Source: Catonia carolina
Lineage: Eukaryota > Arthropoda > Insecta > Hemiptera > Achilidae
Direction: 5' to 3'
Length of the DNA stretch: 64,000 bases
Assembly (NCBI GenBank): GCA_035578175.1
Contig: JAQMRL010000008.1
Span: 58,641,541-58,705,540 of the forward strand
A program made the position numbers and the translations under genes. Shown in pieces: positions 1 to 11,285 of the stretch. The notes below the pieces were generated by a model that was not told where the DNA came from, made no database searches, and was given only the letters and a program-made list of their open reading frames with translations. Within the stretch, counting starts at the first letter, position 1. Each line of letters opens with the position of its first letter.

Positions 1-418
1 TTAGTGTATTAAATCTCTATAAAGTTTAATGTTATTTAATTGTATAAGTACATTTCTATATGCTATTAGAAAACCCCATTACAATCCCAAGTGCAGCAAG
101 GTTACAAAACACTAATTTCGGATAGTTTTTAACAAAACTATGATTAGTGAAATTCCAATGTGTTCATTTATAACTCTTAAAAATTTGTAAAATACATTTA
201 TATTCGTTAATTAAGCTATTTATATAATTTTACAGTTTAAAATATTAAAGTATTTTATTATTTTTCTAGTAAGTTTATGTAAACGACGTTTTCCACAGTT
301 TTATAGAATTTCTTTAGAGTTCCGACTCTACCAATGACGATTGGCTGCAACTCTGGTAATCGCTCTCTATTGTGAACCATTCTAAAATAATTTTGGGTAC
401 TCATCTTTGTCTAGTCTT
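1..418. other. AT-rich DNA, no gene seen
   Basis: I see no reading frame, repeat ends or RNA gene here. The stretch ends at the left target duplication of the first S390 retroposon. Confidence 0.5.
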
Positions 419-429
419 AAACCATTATC

Positions 430-816
430 TTGCCCATAGCGGGCAGATGGAGTGTTAAATTATTTTCACTCGATCTGTGGGTTCCAGGGCTACAAAAAAT
501 AGTATTGTTTCTTATCACAACATAGTCAGTCAATCATATGACTGAACTATTTAAGAACAGAAAAGTAGAGATGTAAAAGACGCTACTCAGAGTCATCTCC
601 TCTGAGAGTAATGAATTTCAATATACAGCCAGACCCTGTAGTGAATGTGTCATGTCCAGAGCGAAATGTAGATTCTTTTCAGAGAGCCCGGCAAGCTGAT
701 AAGCAAACTTCCTCAAATCAGTGAAGAAGGCAATAGTAAACCACCTCACTCCTTGTTTTTACTTATTAAAACCTCTAGAGGTTCAAACCAGTCTTCTGGC
801 CCTTGACCTAAACAAT
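430..816 (+). mobile_element. S390 retroposon, copy 1 (full length)
   Basis: This 387-bp repeat runs from a start like 'TTGCCCATAGCGGGCAG' to an end like 'GACCTAAACAAT'. It is flanked by a perfect 11-bp direct repeat, AAACCATTATC, at 419-429 and 817-827. That is the scar of target-primed integration and fixes both ends of the family. No long open frame is intact. Orientation is arbitrary: + is defined as the strand that begins with the GCCCATAACGGGC-like end. Confidence 0.85.
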
Positions 817-827
817 AAACCATTATC

Positions 828-2120
828 ATTTCCTTTGCTCAGATTGGCTCCTATTCTCAAATTTTCCTTCTCTGGTTGTATCATTACGAAAATATGAATA
901 ACTCATACATATCTCCTCTGTAAAGATAACCAAGTTAAGCAGTATCCTTCTTTTACAATGATTATTAACTCATAGTTCATATCCATAAGTATTAAAATAT
1001 CTACGTTGGTAACATTACCGGTCCACGAAAATCTGCGGAATCTTCTGATTACCCACATCCTGAAAGTTTTTAATCGATTCACGGATTGTTTAGACCTACT
1101 CGAAGTCCAACAATCATCATTAATGATGATATATAATTAATTAATTGTGACAAATATTAATCGTTTTTTTCAACTCATTCACTGGTTGTTAGTATGTATT
1201 TTATTATTATTTTTAATAAAATACAAAATTAATAAAATAAATATTTGTGCATTTTTCTGTTTTTAAATGAAACGGTATTATTTTTTTTTTAATTTACATT
1301 TATAAAATTAGGTAAATAATATTACTATCTTACTAAAAAAATGAGACAAACGAACTACCTCCTTTATAGTTTTCCTTGAACGAGAAACAACATAATCTGT
1401 TTTCACGTTTCACAAAAAAAATTATAATCTTTAACTTATATAAATGCAATAGATCGAACATTTATTTATATGAAATTGTAACATTAATGGTAATTTAACC
1501 AAAGCACGGCTTTTATAATCTGTACGTACAACTAAGCGAAAGTATTTTTTTTATAAAATAACTATTTCTTGATCAGTTAGCTATTTTATTAGTTTTCTCA
1601 GACAGTAGACTAATAAAAAATAAATAAATTCAATCGGAGTGTGGTTTTTCTTTGCATTTTTTCTTTAAAAGAAAGATAAATGATACAGCAAATTAACGTA
1701 AAACATGTTATAGACAGTTTACAGCTGTCTACTCATTTGTAAAAGACGTCTGCATTTAATTAACAATCGAAACTTAACCAGTGCCTTGTTATAACATTTA
1801 TTGTGGTAGTGTAGGTTAAAAAAAACTATTTTTTGTATAACCGCATCAGTCTTAACAGCTAAGGTTATTTAAATTTGCAATGGATTTTTTTTTGAGAAAT
1901 TATAGTCGATTTTTTTTTAATAATAATGAAATGATGAAGATAACTGGATATCGAACATCTGTTAAATCAATCAGCTGTTTATTATTTTAAATTATTATAC
2001 ACTGATATCTACGCCCAAAACAATCATAATTTACTTTCGTAATGCAACCTGCAAGATTATATTGAAGCGGAGTTCTCTGTTCTAGATTTTTACCCTCTAA
2101 AATAATTTTTTATTGTTAAA
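828..2120. other. AT-rich DNA, no gene seen
   Basis: Long A/T runs and short palindromic AT stretches only. No supported gene or repeat was recognised. Confidence 0.45.
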
Positions 2121-2124
2121 TCAT

Positions 2125-2445
2125 TATGATAACCTTTCAAGGTTAGGCTCAATGAGTTTTTCCGGCATCCATCTCGTTTAAAGTATTCCCAAGCCTCGCT
2201 TCCCTCTAGTTTTATATATTTCCATGTCGGCAGAAAAGTCTTTGTGCTGGCAGGCGAAGTAAATGGTTTGAAACCAGTTTCTCTTATATATTCTTTACGT
2301 TTCCTACAGTGATTGAACATTTATCTCGGCGCGTATAGCTTCGTTACGCACTCTATCTAACCAAGTACAACCTTTTACTCCCCGCAAAAATCTCATTTCA
2401 GCAGCCTTTTTTTGCGAGAAAAACTCATGTTCACTCCCTCACGAC
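2125..2445 (-). pseudogene. Non-LTR retrotransposon remnant, RT C-terminal region (LINE-C type)
   Basis: The minus strand at about 2330-2440 encodes a block reading AAEMRFLRGVKGCTWLDRVR, then NEAIRAEINV. This is the typical post-RT tail of insect non-LTR elements ('K/EM+FLR...G.T..DR+RN..IR.EL.+'), and the same tail occurs at 46.9 kb. It continues in another frame to about 2125. No catalytic RT motif remains. The family is clear but the exact clade is not. Confidence 0.6.
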
Positions 2446-2639
2446 GGGGGAAGTAGTATTGGACCCAATTGAGGCGTCCTCGTCCAGCCCCAAGAAGGCC
2501 GCAACCGCCTTACCAACCAAAAACGCGCCGCCTGGCCACTTGATCAGATATCAGCAAACAACCCTCTACCTCCCTCGGAACTGTTTATATAATACTACAA
2601 GGGAAATGTCGGGGTAAAAATTTACATACTGTCAGCGGG

Positions 2640-2800
2640 ACGAAGGGAACCGTAGCCTTTTGAAATAAAAGTTGTAAGTTTTTAAATTGTCTACAACTTT
2701 TATTACGTACATGTTTGCTGTAAAGTGCATAATTAAGGCCGCATTCTTAAAAAAAAAATTTTTTTCTACGATAGAACAGCCCCCCCAAGAACGCGGAAGG
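2640..2800 (+). repeat. Repeat family R, internal fragment
   Basis: The segment 'gttgtaagttttt...tctacaacttttatta' followed by 'gcataattaaggccgcattctt' and an A/T run matches the internal part of the R repeats at about 57.2 kb and, inverted, at about 21.5 kb. Neither family end is present. Confidence 0.5.
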
Positions 2801-3109
2801 GAACCGTAGCCTAATTCCCCTCTCGCTGTCACTGACCAACACTCTCTCTCTCACTTTCATTCATCTCTTTTATCACCAGCTCAGGGAATTCGTGCGCCTA
2901 CCTTACCAGCCTGAATACGAAATTTCAGCAGCCTGGGTACGAGAATCATTTCTTTGTAATGTGTGATGACACCCATTAAGAATAAGTGGATACGAGACAG
3001 GACATTCATATTATTATTAAATATCTGGTTAATGGAAATAATAGTCGTCATAAAAAAATACGGATTAGGTATCCTCCCATACTGTTTCAACTTCAATTTT
3101 AGTAATCTT

Positions 3110-3300
3110 CTAGTTCGTTAAGAAGTTGGGATGCGCTCTCTTCTTAGTTCTTCCAATAACACGTTGTCCGGTTCGTTCAATAAACATCTATTTGGGTTTC
3201 GATCAACTGGTATTCGCAGCAATTGACTGTACCACTCATGCTTGTATTTTCGAAAAGTTTATATCATTTCTGGTGCATTTAGTTCGTCCGTAATAACTAA
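3110..3300 (-). pseudogene. Possible LINE C-terminal remnant (42 codons)
   Basis: The minus strand has a short open frame beginning KYKHEWYSQLLRIPVDRNPN and ending at a TAA near 3119. The W-x-x-L-x-R-[IM]-P-x-x-R-x-P spacing recalls the tail of non-LTR RT proteins. The match is weak and the frame is short, so this could be chance. Confidence 0.25.
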
Positions 3301-3331
3301 ATTAAATTGATGGTCCAGCTATCTGTACTAA

Positions 3332-3596
3332 AGGTCTATTTTCACGACGCTAGTAACTAGCAGCTAGTAAACTGTGGGGACGAACAACTGCGGGCTAGTT
3401 TAGTTAAAGAGCTAATTTTCATTAGTGACTTTGAATATGTTTGATTTTACTAGATTGGTATAACTCGCTAACACAAATCACATATGTTTTCGAAGCACTG
3501 GCAATAACTAACTGGCTCCGTGGGAACCGTCACCGACGCGCTAGTAGGTCCTGCTAGTACTAGCAGCTAGTAAACTAGCGTCTTGGGAATAGGCCT
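3332..3596. mobile_element. Harbinger-like MITE (265 bp) with TAA duplication
   Basis: Imperfect terminal inverted repeats of about 30 bp bound this segment: the left starts AGGTCTATTTTCACGACGCT and the right, read inverted, starts AGGCCTATTCCCAAGACGCT. TAA lies directly outside both ends (3329-3331 and 3597-3599), the duplication expected for PIF/Harbinger elements. The interior also carries CTAGCAGCTAGTAAACT near both ends. No transposase is present, so it is non-autonomous. Confidence 0.75.
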
Positions 3597-3599
3597 TAA

Positions 3600-4700
3600 G
3601 GAGGATCGAAAACAAAACTGACTTTAGGATTAATCCTAATGCATTTTGATCATTTTAATGTCGAGAATTACTGAAGAGATAATTCACAAAAACATTATGA
3701 ATCATAAGTAAATACAGGTTATCACCTATAATTATAAGAACTAAAAACATTTCTGTATCAACTGAATACAAAATTATATTGTTTTATAATCCGCTCATAG
3801 ACGTTCGGTTAACTGAAAATCGGATAATTGACTGTACCATCCTGTTTTACAAACAAACTATGAATTGATCGAATCATAAAATAAAGGATGTTTTTAAAAG
3901 AGAATTTACAGGACATGGTTGAATAGTAAGAAAAGAAGTAACTTAAGCCTATTTTATAAAAAACACGAGACCATTGTTTCAAGTGTAAGAAAGAGAGATT
4001 GCAGGAATTCAGCGACCTAGGATATGGAAACCAGTCTTCAGGACGGGACCTAGAAAGGAATGGGATTTCTCTAAAAGTTGTGACATATTTAGCAGAAAAG
4101 TCAAAGCCGGCTGGCTACTAAATGTCCCGGCTGCTTTTTGTTTGATCCCACTTACTTCTTCATGTTGTCGTTGTCTTCGTCGGTCGGTATCTGTACAATT
4201 CTTTGCTTCTAGTTAATATTTATCCAGGTGTAGAGTTGGTTCCATTGTGAATAGACCATGTCACGCCGCGTTTAACTTAACGCACCTTTCTTACAGTATT
4301 CTCTGGAACTTCTGTTCACATAAAATGGAAATAATTTCATGTATTATTGAATACGTAAGACAAAGTAATATAAATGACACTAATGTACTTAAAATGCCCG
4401 CAAGTTTCCTTTTAACCTATCAAGAACGCTATCAAATTTAACCCTCTAAAATTATTTCTCATTGTGTATTATCTTAAAAAGATTTTCTTCGGATGGAGGA
4501 AAAATGTTAATAATTTATATTAAAAGTTCTAAAATTCTTTCAGTACTTGCCAAAGTTTTTCCTGATTGTTTTCCCCATAGATCGCGATCTTCATTATCAT
4601 TAATACTTACCTGTATAAAATTATAATTTTGTGATATATTTTATTGTGTCAGAATTTAAAGTAAATTATACTTTATTTAAACAAGTTTCATGCAAATGTA
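3600..4700. other. klu upstream region; no coding sequence seen
   Basis: Mostly AT-rich. A slightly more GC-rich patch at about 4105-4200 could hold an upstream exon or promoter of the zinc-finger gene, but I could not place a convincing donor site or TATA/Inr, so this is only a suggestion. Confidence 0.35.
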
Positions 4701-4730
4701 CTAATTATATTGTTGTTTTGTTTGTTGCAG
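4701..4730 (+). other. klu: Splice acceptor before the klu coding exon
   Basis: A branch-like CTAAT at 4701 is followed by a T/G-rich pyrimidine tract and TTTGTTGCAG ending at 4730. The downstream sequence has an in-frame TGA about 45 nt before the ATG, so this exon begins with 5' UTR and an upstream non-coding exon probably exists outside the recognisable region. Confidence 0.65.
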
Positions 4731-4888
4731 ATTCCCTTGCTTATTGACTGATTTTGGATTTAGAAAATAAATTAGAAGTTTTATCACGCATGTTGATGGC
4801 TTGGAGTATCGACTGAGGATGGTCGTGAGAGGCCGCTACGTGAGCCGAGTGGAGTTCCTGTGCCGCCGCATCAGAGGCAGGCCTTCTG

Positions 4889-6229
4889 ATGACCATGGGG
4901 GATACGATGCGGGTAGAGTCCCAGCGCCATGAGGATCACCCGCTGGTGACCAACAACAACAATCACCGTCATCACCATAATCACCAAAAACGAAAAAGGA
5001 GGAGACTTAGTCAAGTCGTAGACAAGTTGGTCACGCTGAATAACAACGTAGTCCATCATCATAACAATAATAACAACGAAAGTGGAAAAGCGTCTATGTT
5101 AAGTGGCCGCCAGGACGAAATGGGGGGCGAAGTTTTCAACTGCCCTGTATCTGAGGATGAAGATGTCGAAGATGTCTTCAGTCCGGCATCTTCTAATAAG
5201 TCACCGCATAGTTCTAATACGGACTCACCTAAAATTAGTTTCAGTCCGCTTAGATTAAAGGACAGTAGTGTTGAGGAAGATGTAGCTGTACCACCCCCTA
5301 CAGGATGCGCATGTACGCATTGTATAACATACCCCGGCTCACCTGCCTCGCCACTACCTGCTCCAGTGTACAATTTTGAGCATTACATTACAACCAAATA
5401 TTTGCCGGACTTTATTAGACGGCGTAGTCATTCGGATTCAGATCTACCTGTTTGGTTTGAAGCCGCAAAAACAGAACCTGTAGAAAGAGGAACCGGTGCT
5501 GTCCTCATGAGACAACCTCCTGCAAAACCGATTCCTCATCCGATCAGGCATACTTCGCTCGAATCTGATCGATCAACGCCTCAAGATTCTCCTCTAGATT
5601 TATCAATGAAAACTGGTTTAAGAGAACCACCTTTACAGTTATTTCCTTCTGGATTCCTACCCGCATGGGGGGCCGTCTCAGTGCCAGTAGTTAAAGGAGA
5701 CGTGGCATCACCTACAACTAAAGAAAGTGTAGCGGTGTGGTATAATTTAGAGGTATCACCGGTAGTTGAAGAGATGCCTCCAGGCTCTGACGTTGCTTAT
5801 GTGTGTCCAGTGTGTGGACAGATGTTCAGTTTACACGATCGCCTAGCGAAACACATGGCATCTCGACATAAAAGTAGAGCACAGACTGGTGATTCAACGG
5901 CAAAAGCTTATTTGTGTGAAGTCTGCAAACGTTCATTCGCCAGGAGCGATATGTTAACTCGTCATATGCGATTGCACACAGGAATTAAACCTTACACATG
6001 CTTAGTTTGTAAACAAGTATTCTCACGGTCGGATCATCTCTCTACGCATCAAAGAACTCATACCGGAGAAAAACCTTACAAATGTCCCCAATGTCCCTAT
6101 GCCGCTTGTAGAAGGGATATGATCACAAGGCACATGAGGACACACACAAGGTACGAACCGGGAGAAGAACCTCCAGATCCCGCTTCTACCACTCCCCCTT
6201 TTAGAAATATAACTCCTCCTACAGAATAG
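4889..6229 (+). CDS. klu: Klumpfuss-type C2H2 zinc-finger transcription factor (446 aa)
   Basis: Predicted nuclear DNA-binding regulator of the EGR/WT1-like group; klu acts in neural and sensory-organ fate choice in Drosophila (family knowledge). Seen in the sequence: Asn/His-rich runs at about residues 21-34 and 51-63, a basic NLS KRKRRR at 34-39, an acidic/Ser-rich stretch at 85-120, a PLDLS motif at 235-239 that matches the CtBP co-repressor dock, and four C2H2 fingers with Cys/His at 306/309/322/327, 343/346/359/363, 371/374/387/391 and 399/402/415/419. Linkers HTGIKPY and HTGEKPY join fingers 2-4. Fingers 2-4, including YAACRRDMITRHMRTHT, are what point to klu. The frame is uninterrupted and ends in TAG. 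An in-frame TGA upstream limits the start to ATG 4889 or ATG 4895; the second has the better context (ACCATGG). It is shorter than the Drosophila protein (about 750 aa), mostly in low-complexity sequence. Another EGR-like paralogue is the main alternative. Confidence 0.88.
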   Translation: MTMGDTMRVESQRHEDHPLVTNNNNHRHHHNHQKRKRRRLSQVVDKLVTLNNNVVHHHNNNNNESGKASMLSGRQDEMGGEVFNCPVSEDEDVEDVFSPASSNKSPHSSNTDSPKISFSPLRLKDSSVEEDVAVPPPTGCACTHCITYPGSPASPLPAPVYNFEHYITTKYLPDFIRRRSHSDSDLPVWFEAAKTEPVERGTGAVLMRQPPAKPIPHPIRHTSLESDRSTPQDSPLDLSMKTGLREPPLQLFPSGFLPAWGAVSVPVVKGDVASPTTKESVAVWYNLEVSPVVEEMPPGSDVAYVCPVCGQMFSLHDRLAKHMASRHKSRAQTGDSTAKAYLCEVCKRSFARSDMLTRHMRLHTGIKPYTCLVCKQVFSRSDHLSTHQRTHTGEKPYKCPQCPYAACRRDMITRHMRTHTRYEPGEEPPDPASTTPPFRNITPPTE

Positions 6230-6655
6230 ACACTGTATTAAATTGTAGATTTTAATTTTTAGTATTTTTATACCGACCCGATTTTCTACCAGTCACCTTT
6301 TAACTCAATCTACCTTAAGTTAAACGCTTTTTCATCTAACATTTAGAAGTATTTTCTTGATTAGACTTAAAATTTAATGAAATATTTGCAAAAGTGTTGA
6401 AATTAATCTAACACATTATTTATAAGTATTTTTAGAAATTTATCTTACAGTAATGTAGGCTTTTTTATTTCTTTATAATATAGATTTTTTTCATTAATTT
6501 TATAAATTAAATCATTCCATTTTGCATAAAGAATTGTTAATTGTTATGGTATATATTTATACAAAATTTCTATTGTAATTTACGTTTAATTAATTAAAAT
6601 ATGATGATGTAATTAATTTTATAATGAACTAAATTTTTAATACGTTAACTATTTG
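6230..6655 (+). other. Probable klu 3' UTR and downstream AT-rich DNA
   Basis: Directly follows the klu stop codon and is strongly A/T-rich without open frames. I could not fix a polyadenylation site. Confidence 0.4.
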
Positions 6656-6660
6656 AAATT

Positions 6661-6830
6661 CCGGCTCGTTGGTGTAGTGGTTAGTGCAACAGGCTTCTGT
6701 GTCGGGTGTCCCGTATTCGTTACACGACTAGATCTGGCATTTTACACCTTTTTATTTCACTCTTCATCGTCTGCATTAGCCTTAATGTGCCCAACAGTCG
6801 GACGTAAAATCAAAACCAAAAGATAAATTA
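6661..6830 (+). mobile_element. tRNA-derived SINE, type T2 (degenerate)
   Basis: The head 'TTGGTGTAGTGGTTAGTGCA' is a good tRNA A-box/D-arm. The expected B box is decayed (CCCGTATTCGTTAC). The tail has 'CGTCTGCATTAGCC' and 'CCCAACAGTCGGACGTAAAA', which recur at the 3' end of the element at 51.7-51.9 kb. No clear target duplication was found. Confidence 0.6.
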
Positions 6831-9800
6831 TTTAATTTAAGACAAAAAAATTAAAATACGGTACGGTACAGAGTAGTGTATTGTTTTTTTTTTAATAATT
6901 ATGTAAGTTGGGTGTCTTATATTTGTAACCAGGTAAACTAAATTTTCTAATGAAAAATTTTGATTGAGTCCGAAATATCAATTGCAAGACTTGAATCTAC
7001 ACCAAATAATTGACAATGCGTATCAAAAACCAATTTTCTTGATCCATTGTTAATATGAATTGAAAAACAAAATAAATCTAGTCACCGTTTAGAAAATATT
7101 TGTCAAACCTTTATTCTTAGTTTATTCCGAAATTAAACAAATTTTCTTTTCTACACACATAAAATATAATTTGCAAGCTCAAAAATATGTGCCATAACTA
7201 TTTCAGATTAACAAATTTCTATAATATAGCATTTAGTTAACGTGTTAAAGATACATGTTATAATATTCTTAACTGTCAACTTTTTATTTTCATTTCACTA
7301 ATGATTTAATTTTCAGAATTGGTTTTTAGTAAAAGCCTTTCTTTGTGCCTACATTCACAATCCATCCTTAACAAAGATGAGAATATACGAGAACAAATTA
7401 ATGTAAATGGTTGCTTTAAAATTTAAAAAATAATATTTATATTTTGGTAATTTATTTGGAAATTCAACAACAATTTTTCGTTTCAGGAAACAACCCAAAA
7501 ATTAATTGATTATAAATGAAGTAGCAAATTAAACTTACCCATAAAATAAATTCCTGTATCAGAATTTTTAAAATTTCAGTATTTCACAAAAAAAGCATCT
7601 AGAATTATCATATTTATGTGTAATATACTTACCGCAAAGCTCAGATGTTTTATTTGACATTATATTTATTTTTTATAGAAATAAATCGGTAGTAAACGTA
7701 ATAAAATCACACATATAACAACTCAATTGACATTTTAGTTTAGTGGTAAATTTTCTGGAATTTAATCTACATTTTCTCATATAACTAACATTGTACACTT
7801 CTACAACCTCTATCTAGGTCTCTTCTCTGTCTTCTTGATACAGTGCGAGAAGTAGCTTCCATTGAAGCAATTCCTAGATTCACAAGAAATTCACTTAAGA
7901 TGAAACATAAATTTCTGTTTTATTTCACTTTAATTAAAGACATATGTGAACCCAACTCAGCAACTTAAAATTTACGTTCTTAGATTCTAATAACACGAAA
8001 AAATATATGTAAAATTTTTCTTCTTTCGTTTACAAAAATCTGATTTTTGTAAAACAATTTTGTGATCATCACAATGAATCATTTTTTTGTGAAATACTGA
8101 GATATATAAATTTGAATTTGTTTTCATTTATGCTCAAAAATATTGTTTGGGTTTTCTTTAAAGAGATCCTGAAATGTTTTAAAAAGTTTACCAGATTGTA
8201 CTCGAATATTAGCGAATATAATTTTAAAATTTTATGAACTGAAATTTTATTTTCCAAATAACGAAACAGTGCCAGCTAATGTCTGTGCCTTTTTTACAAA
8301 ACATTATAGTCTTAACAGTAAAGTAACATATAGTTAGAAATGATAAAAAAATTGTAGAACATAAAAAGGCTGAGAAAATATAGCTACTCAAATACGTTTA
8401 TATTTTAAAATTATATTTATACAAAATAAATTACAATATAACTTTTAATTTAGTCGCAACAGGTTGCGGTCTAAAAGAACGATTTAGAAAAAAGTTGGAT
8501 AATAAATTAATATTACCCGAAATATTTAGAAAATAAATAGAACGTACTTTAATTTTGAAAAATTATATTATATATTTTTGTAATAATAATGAAATTAACA
8601 ACAAAATTATTTTCATAGTAATAAAAAGTTGTATTTAAAAAATAATTAAATCTCAAAATGGTTGTGTATTCAAATTACATTATTTAATTCAAATCAATTG
8701 ATTAAATAGTAATTAAACCCTTTGTACTAAAATTAGGTATATTTGTGGTATCAATAAAGAACTGATTAAAAAATACCTAAAAATTTTGTTACAATTTTTA
8801 ACTACAATAAAATACTTATACATAATATACTGTATTATTACTGTAACTACTACTTACTTCTAAAAAAATGAGGCATTACTTATACGTTTATTTGTAAATA
8901 TAAACAATATTATTAATAAATATACACTAATAACCAAGGCCAGTTTTATTTCTATTTGTAAAAAATGGCCAGTTATAAATTAATTTATTTGTACATAGCG
9001 TTAAGAAAAAAGTAAATTTTGTGTGTGTGAAAGTGTTTTGCGAGTGTGTGAAATAGATAACTGAATGAATGTAAAATATCTGATCAATTTCCCGATATTA
9101 GAACATATTAGAAATAGCATGAAGATATAACTCTTGAATGAAATAATTAAACATATATAAATGATTGGAGATAAATTTACTTAAGTGATAAAAACTCCTA
9201 TACTGAGAACAAAAGATTTAGGCAGGTCGAATTTTTGCACTTGTATCCCTTCCACAACCTCCTACGTACTCATATTATTCCCCTTACGCTCTTTAAAGTG
9301 TTACAAGAAGTACTGTGTTCTTACGTGTTAGATTAAATGAAAGTCGTTTATTCACTGTACTTTTTCATTTACTGTATTTGTTATTTAATGTATGTATTTA
9401 CTGCAGTTGGATAATATATTATTAACGTAAATAAAGTATAAATAAAATTGTAATGTATTTACATATAAACTGTATTTATATAAATTGTAATGTAATTTAC
9501 ATCTTGTTTTAATTTTCGTACGAAATCTAAACTTTACTGTTAATAAAACACGTGCAGTAGTCTTGTACAATCAAATACGATAAGCTAATTTTTAAACAGG
9601 AAAATAGAACAGCTTGAATTTTTTTTTCAGTTTGATTTTTCTTTTAACGCATACGTCGCAAATATAATAACTTTATCACGATGTGTATTAGATATTATAG
9701 GTGATATTATAGGGGATAATATATATTATAGGTGGAGTACATTTTTTTAAACGTAAAGGGTGAAGTAAACTTTAAAATAAGGTAGTATAATTTTCAAGTC

Positions 9801-10990
9801 AATAGGAGCAGTAAGAAAGGAGAAATTGCTCGAATGGTGGGAGTGGCAAAGTGAGGAAGTGGAGAAGTACACAGCAAACTCCCACCCGCCTAAATTTATC
9901 GTGCTTATTATAGTCATAAATCGGTTTAAAAAAATATGGTTTTTTTATCGATTATTATAATTTTGTTACGTCACATAACGTAATATCTTCATGCTATTTC
10001 AAAAAAGTTCTATTCGTTTTTATAGATCATTATTATTATATTTTTAAACAGACCTATTTGCCGGTTGCCATTGTTAATCGTTTTGCTCAATTCCTAATAG
10101 TAATATAAAATATGTCACTGTTACTATGTTGCTTTTTATGTTTCATGTATATAATATGAATGTAATTTATGTACAATGTAGTAGTGAAACATTAATTAAA
10201 TTATTATATAATATATAAATTGTTAAGATATTTGTTAAATAATTTTTTATGTAAATTTTGTTAATATTTTCTTAATTTTTGTTCTGGACATACTGCCTTG
10301 AAAGTTTTGTTTTAACTTATTATACGTTGTAGTTTTTGTATAATTATGATTATTTATTTATTATTTACGGTTAAGTATTAAAGAAAAGTATTAATTAAAT
10401 TTATATGTGATACTAAATAAATTATTCAATATTAAATTTAGATAATCTTGTTTTGTTTTCCTGTAATGTATTAAAGTTAAAATGAAATATTTGAGTACTT
10501 TTATTTACTGTATCAAATATCTGTACATTGGAACATTGTATGACTAAAAGTGATCAGAATGTTATCTAAATTCAACAGTCCTTGCTGACTAACTTAGTGA
10601 CTCATAAACTCATCACTTACATATTTTCCTGATCGCTTAGAAAGCTCAAATTTCGCACATTCGTTCCTTTGAATTGAACAAGGAAATTAAAGAATTGAAT
10701 TTCGATAATTTTTGTCTAAAAAATAATGGCAATACTAAAGCAATACTTCCTATTACTGCACTTTCACAAATAGCTAAAATTCTGAAAACCGGAATTAGTC
10801 TATAACTGACACCTGGAATAATTTTATCTAATCAGCAACATTTTAATCTGTTCTTTCATGCAACAATACGAACAGTAGTAAAGTAATGAATTTAACACAG
10901 AATACTCAAAATATAAAATTATTATACATAAAAGAAATTATAAAAAAACAAACAATTTCCAAAATACAAAAATATTTTTAAATAAATCAA
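6831..10990. other. AT-rich DNA, no gene seen
   Basis: About 4 kb with no supported frame. The short minus-strand frames at 8.1 and 9.4 kb are A/T-driven and show no domain. A purine-rich patch lies at 9800-9880. Confidence 0.5.
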
Positions 10991-10995
10991 TGCAA

Positions 10996-11285
10996 TACCC
11001 ATCGGGTTGATCTTGTAGTAAAGTCGTCGCTGAAAGCCAGCTTTCTAAAGCTGATTTTTGGAGACAAAGGTTCCGTGAATCGAATCAAAGTCAAAATTAT
11101 AGTTACTTTTATACGGATTTGAATACTGGATACCGGTGACTTTGATAAATGGGGTTTTTAACTATACTTTATCAGGAACGGTCCGCCTGAGCCACAAGGC
11201 GTCACCTTATTTCCACGTCATATCATCCTTATCCCACTGGATCATGCGGTTGCGTATTAATCTTAAATTGAACAGAGGTTAATGT
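10996..11285 (+). mobile_element. tRNA-derived SINE, type T1
   Basis: The head has an A-box-like TTGATCTTGTAGTAAAG at about 11007 and a B-box-like AAGGTTCCGTGAATC at about 11067. The body carries 'TTTTATACGGATTTGAATAC', 'GGATACCGGTG', 'AGGAACGGTCCGCCTGAG' and 'CATATCATCC'. The same blocks occur inverted at 54.9-55.1 kb and 26.8 kb. This layout resembles a SINE I remember from hemipteran genomes, but the name cannot be confirmed here. Confidence 0.7.

Noticed and set aside
4871..5062. 63-codon minus-strand frame
   Set aside because: Antisense of the His/Asn-rich klu N-terminus.
5059..5373. 104-codon minus-strand frame
   Set aside because: Shadow of the klu coding exon; its Ser/Thr-rich peptide is the reverse of the acidic/Ser codons, with no independent support.
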